Shown here: piece by piece, positions 18,805 through 27,489 of the stretch | How the letters are laid out: every line of letters begins with the position of its first letter | How positions within the stretch are numbered: position 1 is the first letter of the stretch | Assembly: GCA_009602725.1 (NCBI GenBank) | Contig: WELB01000228.1 | Coordinates: forward strand, 69,425-100,441 | Origin: Spirogloea muscicola | Lineage: Eukaryota; Streptophyta; Zygnematophyceae; Spirogloeales; Spirogloeaceae | DNA: 31,017 nt | Direction: 5' to 3' | Position numbers and translations under genes: made by a program | The notes under the pieces: model-generated | Seen by the model: the letters and a program-made list of their open reading frames with translations, nothing else | What the model was told of the DNA's origin: nothing | The model's database searches: none

Positions 18805-19281
18805 ATGGCCGCCACGCCCGCACCCGCCGCTCGCCAGGGCGGAGACGCCCGCTGCCGCGCCGCCGCGGCCGCGCTCCTGCTGGCCGCGCTCCTGCACCTC
18901 ACGGCGTCGGCTCCGACGTCGGAGGGGCGCCTCATTGCCGACACCGGTGGCCAGGATCCGGCCCCCTGCCCTCCGTGCGCCGCCGGCTACCAGCCCAGGC
19001 GGCCACAGCGCTCCGACGGTGTCTGCCTGCCCTGCCTCCACTGCCCGGCCGGAAGCTTCGGCGACGGGAGCGCGCCGTGCAGCCTCTGTCCTCCTGGCTC
19101 GAACAGCAGCGCGGGCAGCGCGTCCTGCGCGACATGCTCGCCGGGAACGTTTGCGGCCTCGGCGGGTCAGAGCCAATGCAGCACGTGCCAGCCTGGAACC
19201 TTCGCGAAGAGCGATTGCACCTCCGATGTTGCTCATCATGAGATTATACGGGAGGGGTGGCAGGTGAAGCGCAATAAGTAA
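18805..19281 (+). pseudogene. Truncated copy 1 of secreted GCC2/GCC3 cysteine-rich protein
   Basis: ATG 18805 opens a 158-codon frame whose first 135 or so residues parallel copies 2 and 3: the same signal peptide (hydrophobic AAAAALLLAALLHL, cleavage after TASA), TSEGRLIADTGGQDPAPCPPC and four to five CxxC repeats up to CQPGTFAK. At about 19210 homology ends abruptly and 23 unrelated residues lead to TAA at 19279-19281. It could give a short secreted protein, but truncation plus a disrupted promoter make a pseudogene more likely. A diverged piece matching the missing C-terminus lies at 19780-19935. Confidence 0.75.
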
Positions 19282-19343
19282 TGGACCGAGAGCCAACTCA
19301 AGAGTGAGGATCAATGAGGCCGAGAGAGAGAGGCACAGCCCTG

Positions 19344-19520
19344 CTGTTGCCTGCTGCCGCAGCCAATCACCGCAGCCGCGCTGCTTCCTGCTGTGCAGCT
19401 CCTCGCCGCAGCCCGTCGCTGCGGTCTTCTCAGTGCCTCGCTGTAAGTACTGTGGCCCCATGTGGGGGACAGCTTCTGACTTATGATCCTCAGGTAGAGT
19501 CACCGCCTGCTGGCGGTACC
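19344..19520 (+). repeat. Hairpin-bearing repeat module, copy A
   Basis: This matches 28680-28854. It has a Ser/Cys-codon-like GCAGCC/GCTGC-rich stretch, a CCCC-ATGT-GGGG hairpin (about 19456-19467) and a perfect ACCGCC-TGCT-GGCGGT stem-loop (19502-19517). In both places it lies downstream of a GCC gene copy. It may be an LTR-element leader (TGGC...GGGGAC resembles a PBS). Confidence 0.6.
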
Positions 19521-19779
19521 TCAGTGTAAGACTTCCGCTGCGCTGTGTGTGCTGGCGTTTTACTGTGTGGAAGGCTTTGCTGCTGTAACCTCCTATAAGC
19601 GGAACCAAGCAGGACGGTTCAATCCTGACTGTGTTACTGGGGTTCAATTGACAAGCCGCCAAGCACATCGCTGGTCATATTGTAGACGGCGAATAGACTT
19701 TGCGCGAAGTTCGCGCGCTAATCGAGTCTGACCGGGAACCTTGTCTGAAGGGTCATATTTGGAAGGAGTTGCACAGGCT
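19521..19779. other. No gene seen
   Basis: Unassigned sequence. The one notable feature is a near-perfect palindrome GCGCGAA-G-TTCGCGC (19702-19716). Confidence 0.35.
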
Positions 19780-20127
19780 TATTGGCTTGTTTGTGCAAGA
19801 TGCCGTGTTCACTCTTTCACACCCCAGATTGGCAACAGCTCTGGCATTCCATGCCCTGGAACAACCTCCAACGACCACACAAGTTGCTCCTACTCTGTGT
19901 GGGATGTCAAGCCTCCTTATGCGTTCTCGCTTCATACTGCACCTCCCATACTCACCTCCTCCGCTTATTGGTACCTCGAAGGCGACTTGGGGTGGCTTGG
20001 GTGTGAGCTGCCGTTGCAGAAATCTATTCCAATCGCCTGCAATTGTGCCCTTATGGAAGTAGAACGAGTGGTCTTGCATGTTGCCTCGTTGCCCATCTGG
20101 CTCCCTTGTGTACCCGTAAGCTATTAA
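19780..20127 (+). pseudogene. Diverged C-terminal segment of a GCC-family protein
   Basis: In the frame ending at TAA 20125-20127 the codons read CARCRVHSFTPQIGNSSGIP then CPGTTSNDHTSCSYS. In copy 3 the equivalent is CTRCGGATFAPHPASSSCLD then CPGPVSNDHTVCYIS. CxRC, FxP, SSxxxxCPG and SNDHTxC are kept in order. The codons after this (WDVKPPYAF onward) do not match the intact copies. It may be the remnant of copy 1's own 3' end, separated by about 570 bases of inserted DNA, or an exon of an older paralogue. Confidence 0.45.
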
Positions 20128-20667
20128 TCAACACCTCCGAAGATACTTACAGCGATTGCCTGGTAAATATGTCTGTAAAAAAGAGCTGAAATTGCAAACA
20201 ATCTCCGACTACTATTGCCATTTGTGCCAGCTGAATACTGCAGCCTGCGTAGCGTGTGAATCAAAAGGTCAGCACTCTATCCAGGCCAGTACTATTTCTC
20301 CTCTTTACATTCGTCGACTGCAACAAGATGAGCGAATGGCTGCAGCATTGTCGTTGCTTGAAAACAGATTGGTGATACTCCATTTTTCGTCAGGTTGTCT
20401 GATCGAAAGGCTTGTCGGCTGTGCCATGAGACACATACTGCTCACTCATCACTCGCCAGCATTGGCTTCTGACTGCAAGCCTAGTAAGATGCTCGTCAAA
20501 GTCTGTCTCACACTGGGCTCCTCGTACTGTTTGCACGGCTGCTTGATTCGTCAAGCAGTGTGTTGAACCAGTTCTGTGACTGATTGCAACTACGGCAGTG
20601 ACCTGGCTATGGTGTTTAGATTTCGGTTTGCAGACCGGCTGCACGGTCGCACGTCAACCTCAGACGG
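20128..20667. other. No supported gene
   Basis: A frame at about 20156-20566 reads LPGKYVCKK...CVACESKGQHS, faintly like a GCC repeat, but lacks a start, a splice frame or family spacing. I treat it as unexplained. Confidence 0.3.
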
Positions 20668-21012
20668 CTAGCTCTGAAGAACAGGAGCCAAGGCTACCGT
20701 GGTGACTGCTAGGTGATTGAGATGGATTTTCTTCAAACAGCGAAAAGGGTGGCATCTGGTAGGGGCTACTTTTTGCTGCTTGCACATAAGCGGGTGAACT
20801 AGACTTCCTGCGGCGAATGCAAGGGCCTCAATGATCCCAACTATCTTGTCGGCAAGGCTTGCAGTATTGCTGCCTGACTTCGTCCCCTCAATGGACAGAC
20901 TGGAGACTGTTCTAATCTTCGTACGTGTTTCGAGCAGAGAGCCTTTGCAAACGCGCAAATCACCAAGCTCAGGCGCGCAACAATGCAAGGGAATCCGTAA
21001 TGGCAATATCAT
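20668..21012 (-). other. Conserved ORF fragment of unknown nature
   Basis: On - the open frame includes LLETRTKIRTVSSLSIEGTK, SGSNTASLADKIVGIIEALA and FAAGSLVHPLM. The 125-base core (20817-20941) recurs inverted at 26793-26915, where the same frame carries a stop and a 4-base insertion. Recurrence points to a transposon or duplicated exon. I do not recognise a domain. Confidence 0.35.
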
Positions 21013-21830
21013 GGGGCTGCAATGGCAACAACGTCCAGGGGGTCCAAGAGTTGGTAAAAGTTGACCTTCATTCCCCTCTAAGATTCTCCTTGTGTGTAGC
21101 TACGAGCTCCAAGTCTTCCCGCATCATGGCGCTACCTGGCTTTTGCCTCCCTCTAATGTATATGGCCTAGAGACCAACGTCAGTGCATCATGTCAACAGT
21201 CTACCATGACGGGTCTCCGGCCCCAAGTGCACCTTGCATCGCCATTCCTCTGCTAGCACCACGCTGACTCGCGCCACAGTTCCTGGCTGCGCCCTTCTCG
21301 GCTCAGGAAAGCAGAGATCCCTGATCGTTCACGTGGTTAGGCGCTAGCATCCGGACAGCTGCAAGCCGGCATTGCCGCGCCTAGACATTTCAGCTCTGAA
21401 GCACGAACGAAGACCAATATTTGTTGGGCTTTGCAATCACAAGCAGGTAGGGATCAGTACGAATCGAAGCAGTGACTGCAGGAAAGGGAGGAGTGCGCAG
21501 TATGATCGTCTCATTGCTCTGGGCTCTTGCCTCCTGACTGTACTTGTTGACGGAAAAGGGAGGACCGTCTGGGGTCCTAGGTATGGCACTTCTTCAGCTG
21601 CCTGCTTCAATAGGCTGACGTGAAGTACAACTTCATTGCAATTGCAAACTGCTCGCAGAAATTAATTGAAATCTTCAATTTAGTTGACAACGTTCATACT
21701 GTAACATCCTTGGATCTGGAACCGGTCGATTGCACCTGTGTACTTGCAAGCTGCCATTCGCTTTCCATGCTTAACAGGCAGTGGTCTATGAGTTTCACAA
21801 TCAATGCGACTTGAACAAACAAATGGCAAG
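21013..21830. other. No gene seen
   Basis: Balanced-composition sequence. Frames are under 85 codons, without good start or splice context. No repeat family of this window is recognised here. Confidence 0.35.
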
Positions 21831-21907
21831 TAATAGTCGGCGAGCTCGAGTAAGATTTCACGAGAACACAAGGGAGCCGAAGTGGTCAACGAGACAACAC
21901 GTATTGC

Positions 21908-21912
21908 TTACA
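21908..21912 (-). promoter_or_regulatory. TGTAA poly(A) signal of GCC copy 2
   Basis: TGTAA on -, 79 bases after the stop, in the context CTGTATGTAAGCAATAC. The same context occurs 80 bases after the stop of copy 3, so context and distance are conserved. Confidence 0.75.
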
Positions 21913-21990
21913 TACAGGGTGCAGCGAAATGAATTAAAGTCTGTAGCAGCAGATCTGCTGCCAGCTCAACCTGAGGCATCCAAGTTGCCT

Positions 21991-22992
21991 TCAAGGCAGA
22001 GTAACTCTTTTGAAGGGAGGCGATGGCTGTGAAGGCAGAGGGAAGAGGTCGGGAGATGGGGTATGAGGCAAGACCGCATCTATATAGCAAACTGTGTGGT
22101 CGAGGGAGACCGGTCCTGGGCAATCAAGGCAAGAGCTGCTACCCGGATGGGGTGCAAATGAAGCACCACCGCATCTGGCACAGACAATGTTGCCTTCGGA
22201 ATCCTCACTGGAGGTCGTGCCAGCCGGGCAGGGCTCACACAGCGACGACGTAGAGGTCTTCTTCACATACCCCGCCGGACATTTTGAGCAGTCTGATAGG
22301 CCAGGCACTGGCGTCGAGGTACCTGCAGGGCATGGTAGGCATTCCCGGGCTCCCCGCCAGCCAAAGAGTTCCTCATAGAACTTCTCATCGGCATAGGTGC
22401 CTGCTGGACATGTTTGGCAGGAAGTCGCCCCCGACGTCGGAGAGAACGACCCAAAAGGGCATGCGGTGCACTTGCTTGAGCCTGCAGACGCTGCGAAGTC
22501 CCCAGCAACGCACTTATCACAGAATTGCCACCCGGCAAAGCTGTACGAGCCTGGCGGGCAGACCGCGCAGCCTGTCGACCCTGCTCTCTCCGCGACTGTT
22601 CCAGGCTGGCACGTGCTGCACTGGCTCTGGCCCGCAGACGCCGCAAACGTTCCCGGCCAGCACGTCACGCAGGAGGCGCTGCCCGCGCTGCTGTTCGAGC
22701 CAGGAGGACAGAGGCTGCACGGTGCGCTCCCGTCGCCGAAGCTTCCGGCCGGGCATTGGAGGCAGGGCAGGCAGACACCGTCGGAGCGCTGTGGCCGCCT
22801 GGGCTGGTGGCCAGCGGTGCAGGGGGGGCAGGGGGCCGGGTCCTGGCCTCCGGTGTCGGCAATCTGGCGGCCCTCCGACGTCGGAGCCGACGCCGTGAGG
22901 TGCAGGAGCGCGGCCAGCAGGAGCGCGGCCGCGGCGGCGCGGCAGCGGCGGTCTCCGCCCCGGCGAGCGGCGGGTGCGGGCGTGGCGGGCAT
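21991..22992 (-). CDS. Secreted cysteine-rich GCC2/GCC3-repeat protein, copy 2
   Basis: 333 residues, single exon. The start at 22992 is chosen because it opens a clear signal peptide (RRGGDRRCR, then AAAAALLLAALLHL, cleavage near TASA) and lies 210 bases after the promoter core. The frame stays open upstream, but only through promoter DNA. The mature part has about eleven CxxC units with CPxG[ST/YF] spacing, the pattern of Pfam Ephrin_rec_like (GCC2_GCC3) repeats, ending CPGPVSLDHTVCYID and a Pro/Ser-rich tail. There is no transmembrane helix or catalytic domain, so it is probably secreted to the wall or matrix; such repeats are disulfide-rich adhesion or spacer modules. Its cysteine pattern follows that of copy 3 despite many substitutions elsewhere. 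It is inverted relative to copies 1 and 3. Confidence 0.82.
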   Translation of the reverse strand: MPATPAPAARRGGDRRCRAAAAALLLAALLHLTASAPTSEGRQIADTGGQDPAPCPPCTAGHQPRRPQRSDGVCLPCLQCPAGSFGDGSAPCSLCPPGSNSSAGSASCVTCWPGTFAASAGQSQCSTCQPGTVAERAGSTGCAVCPPGSYSFAGWQFCDKCVAGDFAASAGSSKCTACPFGSFSPTSGATSCQTCPAGTYADEKFYEELFGWRGARECLPCPAGTSTPVPGLSDCSKCPAGYVKKTSTSSLCEPCPAGTTSSEDSEGNIVCARCGGASFAPHPGSSSCLDCPGPVSLDHTVCYIDAVLPHTPSPDLFPLPSQPSPPFKRVTLP

Positions 22993-23201
22993 GACGTGCA
23001 GGCCGGAGCAGGGGGCCTCGGCGGCGGGCGAGGCCACGAAGAAGAGTGCGGCTGGAGGCCGGGGGGCCCGCGGGTGCAGCTGCGTGGGCGAGGGGCGGGG
23101 CGGGGGGTGATGGGCAAGGCGGGCGCTGCGGCGGCCGGCGGGCTGCAGGCGCGGTAGCGGGGGATGGCCGGGGGAGTGCTGCAGGAGCGGCGGAGATGGT
23201 G

Positions 23202-23450
23202 CCTTAAGTAGGCAACGCCGCCCCCGGGGGGAGGGGCGGGGGAGGGGGGGGCCTTGTTTCGCAACCCCTGCAACTCCCGCCCCCTTCTCCGCTCCCGCCA
23301 CGTGGTGTGCAGGCATGCCCCCGGCTTCGCCGGCAGTCGAGAAGCGGCTGCACAGAACCTCGCCACGTGGCGCGCCGCTTTGGGCCCAGGTGACCCCCGA
23401 TCGGCGTGACGCGGGCGACGGCGGGAGTATCATGGTCCGCCACGTGGCGG
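23202..23450 (-). promoter_or_regulatory. Promoter of GCC copy 2: three G-boxes and TACTTAAGG core
   Basis: CACGTG palindromes lie at 23441-23446, 23364-23369 and 23299-23304, each within CCACGTGG. The core TACTTAAGG (complement at 23202-23210) lies 210 bases before the ATG. Order and spacing match copy 3. In plants G-boxes bind bZIP and bHLH factors in light and stress responses; a role here is inference. Confidence 0.65.
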
Positions 23451-23599
23451 CTGCGGCAGGGCGGCCCTCCGCGACCGCCGAGGGGGGGCGGGCCCGTGCG
23501 GAGAAGGCGGCCAGTGGTCGCGCGCCTCTCGCGGGGCAGGCTTTGCCCTTTCAGTTATCATTTTTGTCGAACAGAGGGTGGCACAGCCGGAAGTGCAGC

Positions 23600-24213
23600 A
23601 TGTCGTGATGAAGAGGATGGCGCAGCCATCGCGGCAACTCCAAATGTGACAACGACAGCGGCGACGACGGCAACAGCGGCGGCGGCGGCTGCAGCGGCGG
23701 CGAGCTGGACTTGACGGGGATCGGCGGCGTTCGCCCCGGTGAGTGCAAGGAGGCAAGTCCCTCCAGCCCCCCAAACCCTGAACCCGGCGGCGCGCCCTAA
23801 CGCCAGCAGCCTGGATCTCAAGGGTCGGCGCCAAGCCCAATTGTGTCCATCCTCCCCCCTTCTGCCATAGCCTCTTCAGGCCCCACAGTCGCTGCTTAGC
23901 TCGTAGTGTGGCCCCTTCGAACCTTGTCAATTCTTTTCGGGCTGGCTTCTCACAGCCCTTGCCCCATTGGGAGAGCCACTTCTTTCTTAATTGTGGAGAT
24001 CCAATCGATCGATCCACCAACCGCTGAGACCACCGGACGCCCTAGCTCGGGGACAAACCCTGAGCCCCTCAGTACCCCGCCGACACACTGCTATGTGTGG
24101 GCCTCATAAAGCGCGCATTGAGGTGCTACCGCGCGGCTCCACACACAGCACCTAGACCTAGACCATACGAGCTAGCATAAGGAGAATTCTCGTCAAACTC
24201 TCGATTCTCAACA
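23600..24213 (-). repeat. copia LTR (3' LTR), split by a LINE
   Basis: On - it starts TGTTGAGAATCG at 24213 right after a PPT-like GCTAGAGTGGGAA, and runs through segments shared with the 12798/14035 LTRs (CTAGGTCTAGGTGCTG, GGCGCGCCGGGTT-like, GATCCAATCGATC) to GGCGGC runs near 23640. The far end (about 23600-23625) is not sharply defined. The LINE insertion 23846-23988 interrupts it. Confidence 0.7.
23846..23988 (+). mobile_element. 143-base LINE tail in the LTR, TSD AATTGTG
   Basis: The LINE 3' UTR, from the TCCATCCTCC that follows the LINE stop codon to the terminus GGGAGAGCCACTTCTTTCTT, includes the stem-loop (23939-23958). AATTGTG at 23839-23845 and 23989-23995 is a 7-base target duplication, and the LTR sequence resumes exactly after it. 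This defines the true 3' end of the LINE family. Confidence 0.85.
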
Positions 24214-25140
24214 TTCCCACTCTAGCAAATGGGAGTCTAAGTCATCTCAAGACCGAACTGCTCAATGCACTTGTGATGCTTTAGCTTGCCTACTCCTTAA
24301 ATTGAGCTGTCAGCAGCCATGCTGTCGGTTGGGCGATATTGGAAACAGACTCTATCTGCCTCAATAAGCTCTCTCACAAAATGCCACTGGCTCGCTCCTA
24401 CTGTGATGCACCGTAGATTTTTTGAGTGCGAGACTTCCCTGATTGTCACTGTAGTTTACGGTTGGAGCTCGTTGAGGAAAGCCCAATTCTCCAAGTAGTC
24501 TGGTCAACCAAACAGCTTATACATTCTGCCTCCATTGTGGACAATGTCACGGATCTCTCTCTTACCGCTCCATGATATGGCAGCTCCCCCCAGCAACAAA
24601 ATATAACCTGTGGTGGATCTTCGAGTATTCAGGTCCCCACCCCAATCTGCATCATACTAGCCATAGAGAGTCGAAAAACGCTCGACACTGTCGTCCAGTT
24701 GTTCCTCAACTTCTGATGCAGCCAAGAAGAGTGACACACAGCGGGGACGACCTGCCAGGGCCCCTAGCCTGTGACAGAGTCGGGGTCCAGTTTCGTTTCA
24801 GAGTGATTGAGGCAGCAGTTTGAGCAGACAACAGCGCAGAGCGGGACGACCTGCCAGGGCCCCTGTCCTGTGACAGACTCGGGGCCCACTTTCTTTTCAC
24901 AGTAGATTTTACAGCAGTCCGAGTAGAAGACATAGAAGGAGACAACCTGGGAGGGCCCCTATCCTTTGAGGAGTTCAGAGCCCGAGTTCTTTCACTCGTA
25001 GAAGAGCGATGCTGAAGTCTGCTCTCTCCTCCGAACGCAAGCCACATACTTGTAGTCCCAGCAAGATACCGAAATTCGTTTGGGGGCTTGCCAGTCGGCC
25101 ATCCCAGGATGTTGCATGCTGTTGCATGATGTTGCATATT
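24214..25140 (-). pseudogene. copia 3' region: RNase H remnant with expanded linker
   Basis: On - the order is HPGMADWQAPKRI / [15 protein letters not shown] (frameshifted), a repeat-filled linker, [24 protein letters not shown], then YSDNQGSLALKK, HFVRELIEADRVCFQYRPTD and MAAD, and finally the PPT and LTR at 24213. This is the expected copia RNase H order. It is broken by a stop before YDADW, by frameshifts around ISWSGKR and after LKK, and lacks everything upstream. Confidence 0.75.
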
Positions 25141-25587
25141 GCATAACTGTTGCTCGCTTGGTGTTTCCGTCGCTTATACTTATGACTGGAAATCATCCAT
25201 CACAAGCGCCAATTACTTTCTCATTCCGGTACTACACAATCTATCTCATCTCAAACCAAGTAACGTCCAGTTTTCTTGTCTTCTATTTCCTTTCACAGTG
25301 TTTGGCGTTGCCAGTCATGCCGTTGCCAGTCATGCCGACTCTACCTTGTCACCTGCATTTCACACAACTCTGTCCTATCGTCGTTCATTAGCAAACGACA
25401 CCAGGTGGCACAATAGCGCTCGCAAAGCTGGAAGCCGATCGGTTGGCGTAAGCGGGGCGCGCCCGAGCGACGTTCTGCGCCCTCCGCGGCAGAAGACGAG
25501 AAGGGGGGGGAGAGAAACAGCCCTTCCAATGTACGCAAGGGCTTTGAGAGGCCAGCTCAAGAGGAGAAAGACGCATCCAGTAGAGGG

Positions 25588-25770
25588 CGATGGCTGTGAG
25601 TGGCCAGCCCAGAAAAATTGAAAGTTTTGTACAAAGGAATGTACAAGGCCTGAAAGGCCGGATGGCGTGAGAAGCAGGCGAAGGAGGGGAGAGAAGAGAG
25701 AGGGAGGCTCAGAAATGGAGAGACACAGGTGTGCATCATGGGTTTTCTGGACTGGCCAGTCACAGCCATC
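25588..25770. repeat. Fold-back element with 28-base inverted ends
   Basis: CGATGGCTGTGAGTGGCCAG continuing CCCAGAAA (25588-25615) is inverted at 25743-25770 with about two mismatches, around a purine-rich GAAGGAGGGGAGAGAAGAGAG centre. It could be a MITE, or two LINE 3' ends in inverted orientation, since the ends share the LINE stem-loop core. No flanking target duplication could be fixed. Confidence 0.55.
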
Positions 25771-25994
25771 GCTATCTAATGGGAGAGTCCTTCTCCTCTT
25801 CATACACAGATGCAGAGCGCGAGAGAGAGAGGAGAGGAATGAAGAGGGGAGAAAGTGAGTGAGCTCTTCCAAAGCGGGCGGGGCTTTGAATAGCCACCCA
25901 GAAAGAACAAAGATGGGTCAAAGGGCCGAAAGGGGCTTCAGCGATAGGAGCTTAGTAACCCCGAGGGCAGTCAAGTCGGAGTGAGCTGCAGCTG

Positions 25995-26385
25995 GAAGGA
26001 AAGTGGCTCTCTCAAAGGGGGTAAGGGCTGTGAATAGCCAGCCCGCAGAGGATTGACAAGATCCGAAGGGGCCCAACAGCGCTCTCTTAAAGCTCTCACT
26101 TATTGACCTCTAGTGAGGAGCCGCAAATCAGAAAGACTAGCAGCAGGAAAGGAATCTCCCTGACGAAGCCAGAGGCTGCAGCTAGAGCACGGCCAACACG
26201 CACGTGCAAGGCGTGGGCATTGGACCGCTGGAGTGAGATGGACAGGCGCTAGCGAGCCAGCGGCGTGGAAGTCAGTCTGCTCACCTCGCCTGCGCAACAC
26301 AGCGCGTCGCTCCAGCCGGGCCAACAGTTCAAGCCACTGAGACCCGCAAGACCCCTGCGCATCGACGGCCAGTGAGAGGGGAAGA
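25995..26385 (-). mobile_element. LINE tail, unit 1
   Basis: On -, SLAVDAQGSCGSQWLELLAR, RLERRAVLRRRGEQTDFHAA and GSLA lead to a frameshifted SLSDLRLLTRGQ, then the 3' UTR with GGGCTG...CAGCCC (26028-26046, read on +) and a GAGAGCCACTTTCC terminus. Its twin is at 30420-30810. Confidence 0.75.
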
Positions 26386-26496
26386 GTGAAAGATGGCGTG
26401 AGAAAGCGATGGCTGTAATTTTCCAGCCAATTAAAATAATTAAAGGGGGTGAGTGGGAGAGAGGGGGGGAGAGAGGGAGAGCGAGAGAGCGAGAGA

Positions 26497-26790
<294 letters not shown>

Positions 26791-26792
26791 CT

Positions 26793-26915
26793 CTGCTCGA
26801 AACGCGTACGTAAATTAGAACAGCCTGCAGTCTGTCCATTCAGGGGACGAAGTCAGGCAGCAGTACTGCAAGCCTTGCCGACAATAAAGATGGTTGGGAT
26901 CACTGAGGCCCTTGC
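26793..26915 (-). repeat. Inverted copy of the 20817-20941 repeat
   Basis: The reverse complement aligns at high identity by eye with 20817-20941 (CGGCAAGGCTTGCAGTA, GCTGCCTGACTTCGTCCCCT, TGGACAGACTG), with a 4-base insertion (TTTA). It abuts the (GA)n tract on one side and a LINE tail on the other. Confidence 0.75.
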
Positions 26916-26985
26916 CGTGAAAAGCCAGCCCGATAAAGAATTGACAAAGATGCGATAGGGGCCAAATTATGGAGGGGCCTAGCGC
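26916..26985 (-). mobile_element. LINE 3' UTR fragment upstream of GCC copy 3
   Basis: GTGAAAAGCCAGCCCGATAA, AGAATTGACAAAG and GGGGCCAAATTATGGAGGGG match the LINE 3' UTR at 8926-8983 and the sequence after 9200. It borders the conserved GCC promoter block. Confidence 0.7.
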
Positions 26986-27029
26986 ACGGGCCCGCCCCCC
27001 CTCGGCTGTCGAGAAGGGGCCGCCCTGCC

Positions 27030-27285
27030 GCAGCCGCCACGTGGCGGACCTTAATGCTCCTGCCGTCGCCCGCGTCACGCCGTTCGGAGATCACCTCGAG
27101 CAACAGTGACGCGCCACGTGGCGAGATTCTGTGCGGCGGCCCCTCGACAACCGGCGAAGCCGGGGGCATGCCTGCACACCACGTGGCGGGAGCGGAGAAG
27201 GGGGTGGGAGTGCAGGGGTGGCAAAACAAGGGCCCCCCCCCCCGCCCCCTCCCCCCGGGGGCGGCGTTGCCTACTTAAGGCACCA
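27030..27285 (+). promoter_or_regulatory. Promoter of GCC copy 3: three G-boxes and TACTTAAGG core
   Basis: CACGTG lies at 27038-27043, 27115-27120 and 27180-27185, each within CCACGTGGCG. The core is TACTTAAGGCACC at 27272-27284, inside a small TGCCT...AGGCA palindrome. The core lies 210 bases before the ATG, as in copy 2. G-box contexts are conserved although the sequence between them has diverged, which suggests function. Confidence 0.65.
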
Positions 27286-27489
27286 TCTCCGCCGCTCCTG
27301 CAGCACTCCCCCGGCCATCCCCCGCTACCGCGCCAGCAGCCCGCCAGCCGCCGCAGCGCCCGCCTTGCCCATCACCCCCCGCCCCGCCCCTCGCCCACGC
27401 AGCTGCACCCGCGGGCCCCTCGGCCTCCAGCCGCACTCTTCTTCTCGGCCTCGCTCGCCGCCGAGGCCCCCTGCTCCGGCCTGCGCATC

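Noticed and set aside
20156-20566. A 136-codon frame with CxxC-like residues
   Set aside because: The resemblance to GCC repeats is limited to a few residues, and there is no start, acceptor or conserved spacing.
27106-27489. N-terminal extension of GCC copy 3 (and 23433-22993 for copy 2)
   Set aside because: The frame is open but crosses the G-boxes and TACTTAAGG core, has no conserved ATG, and the downstream ATG opens a clear signal peptide.
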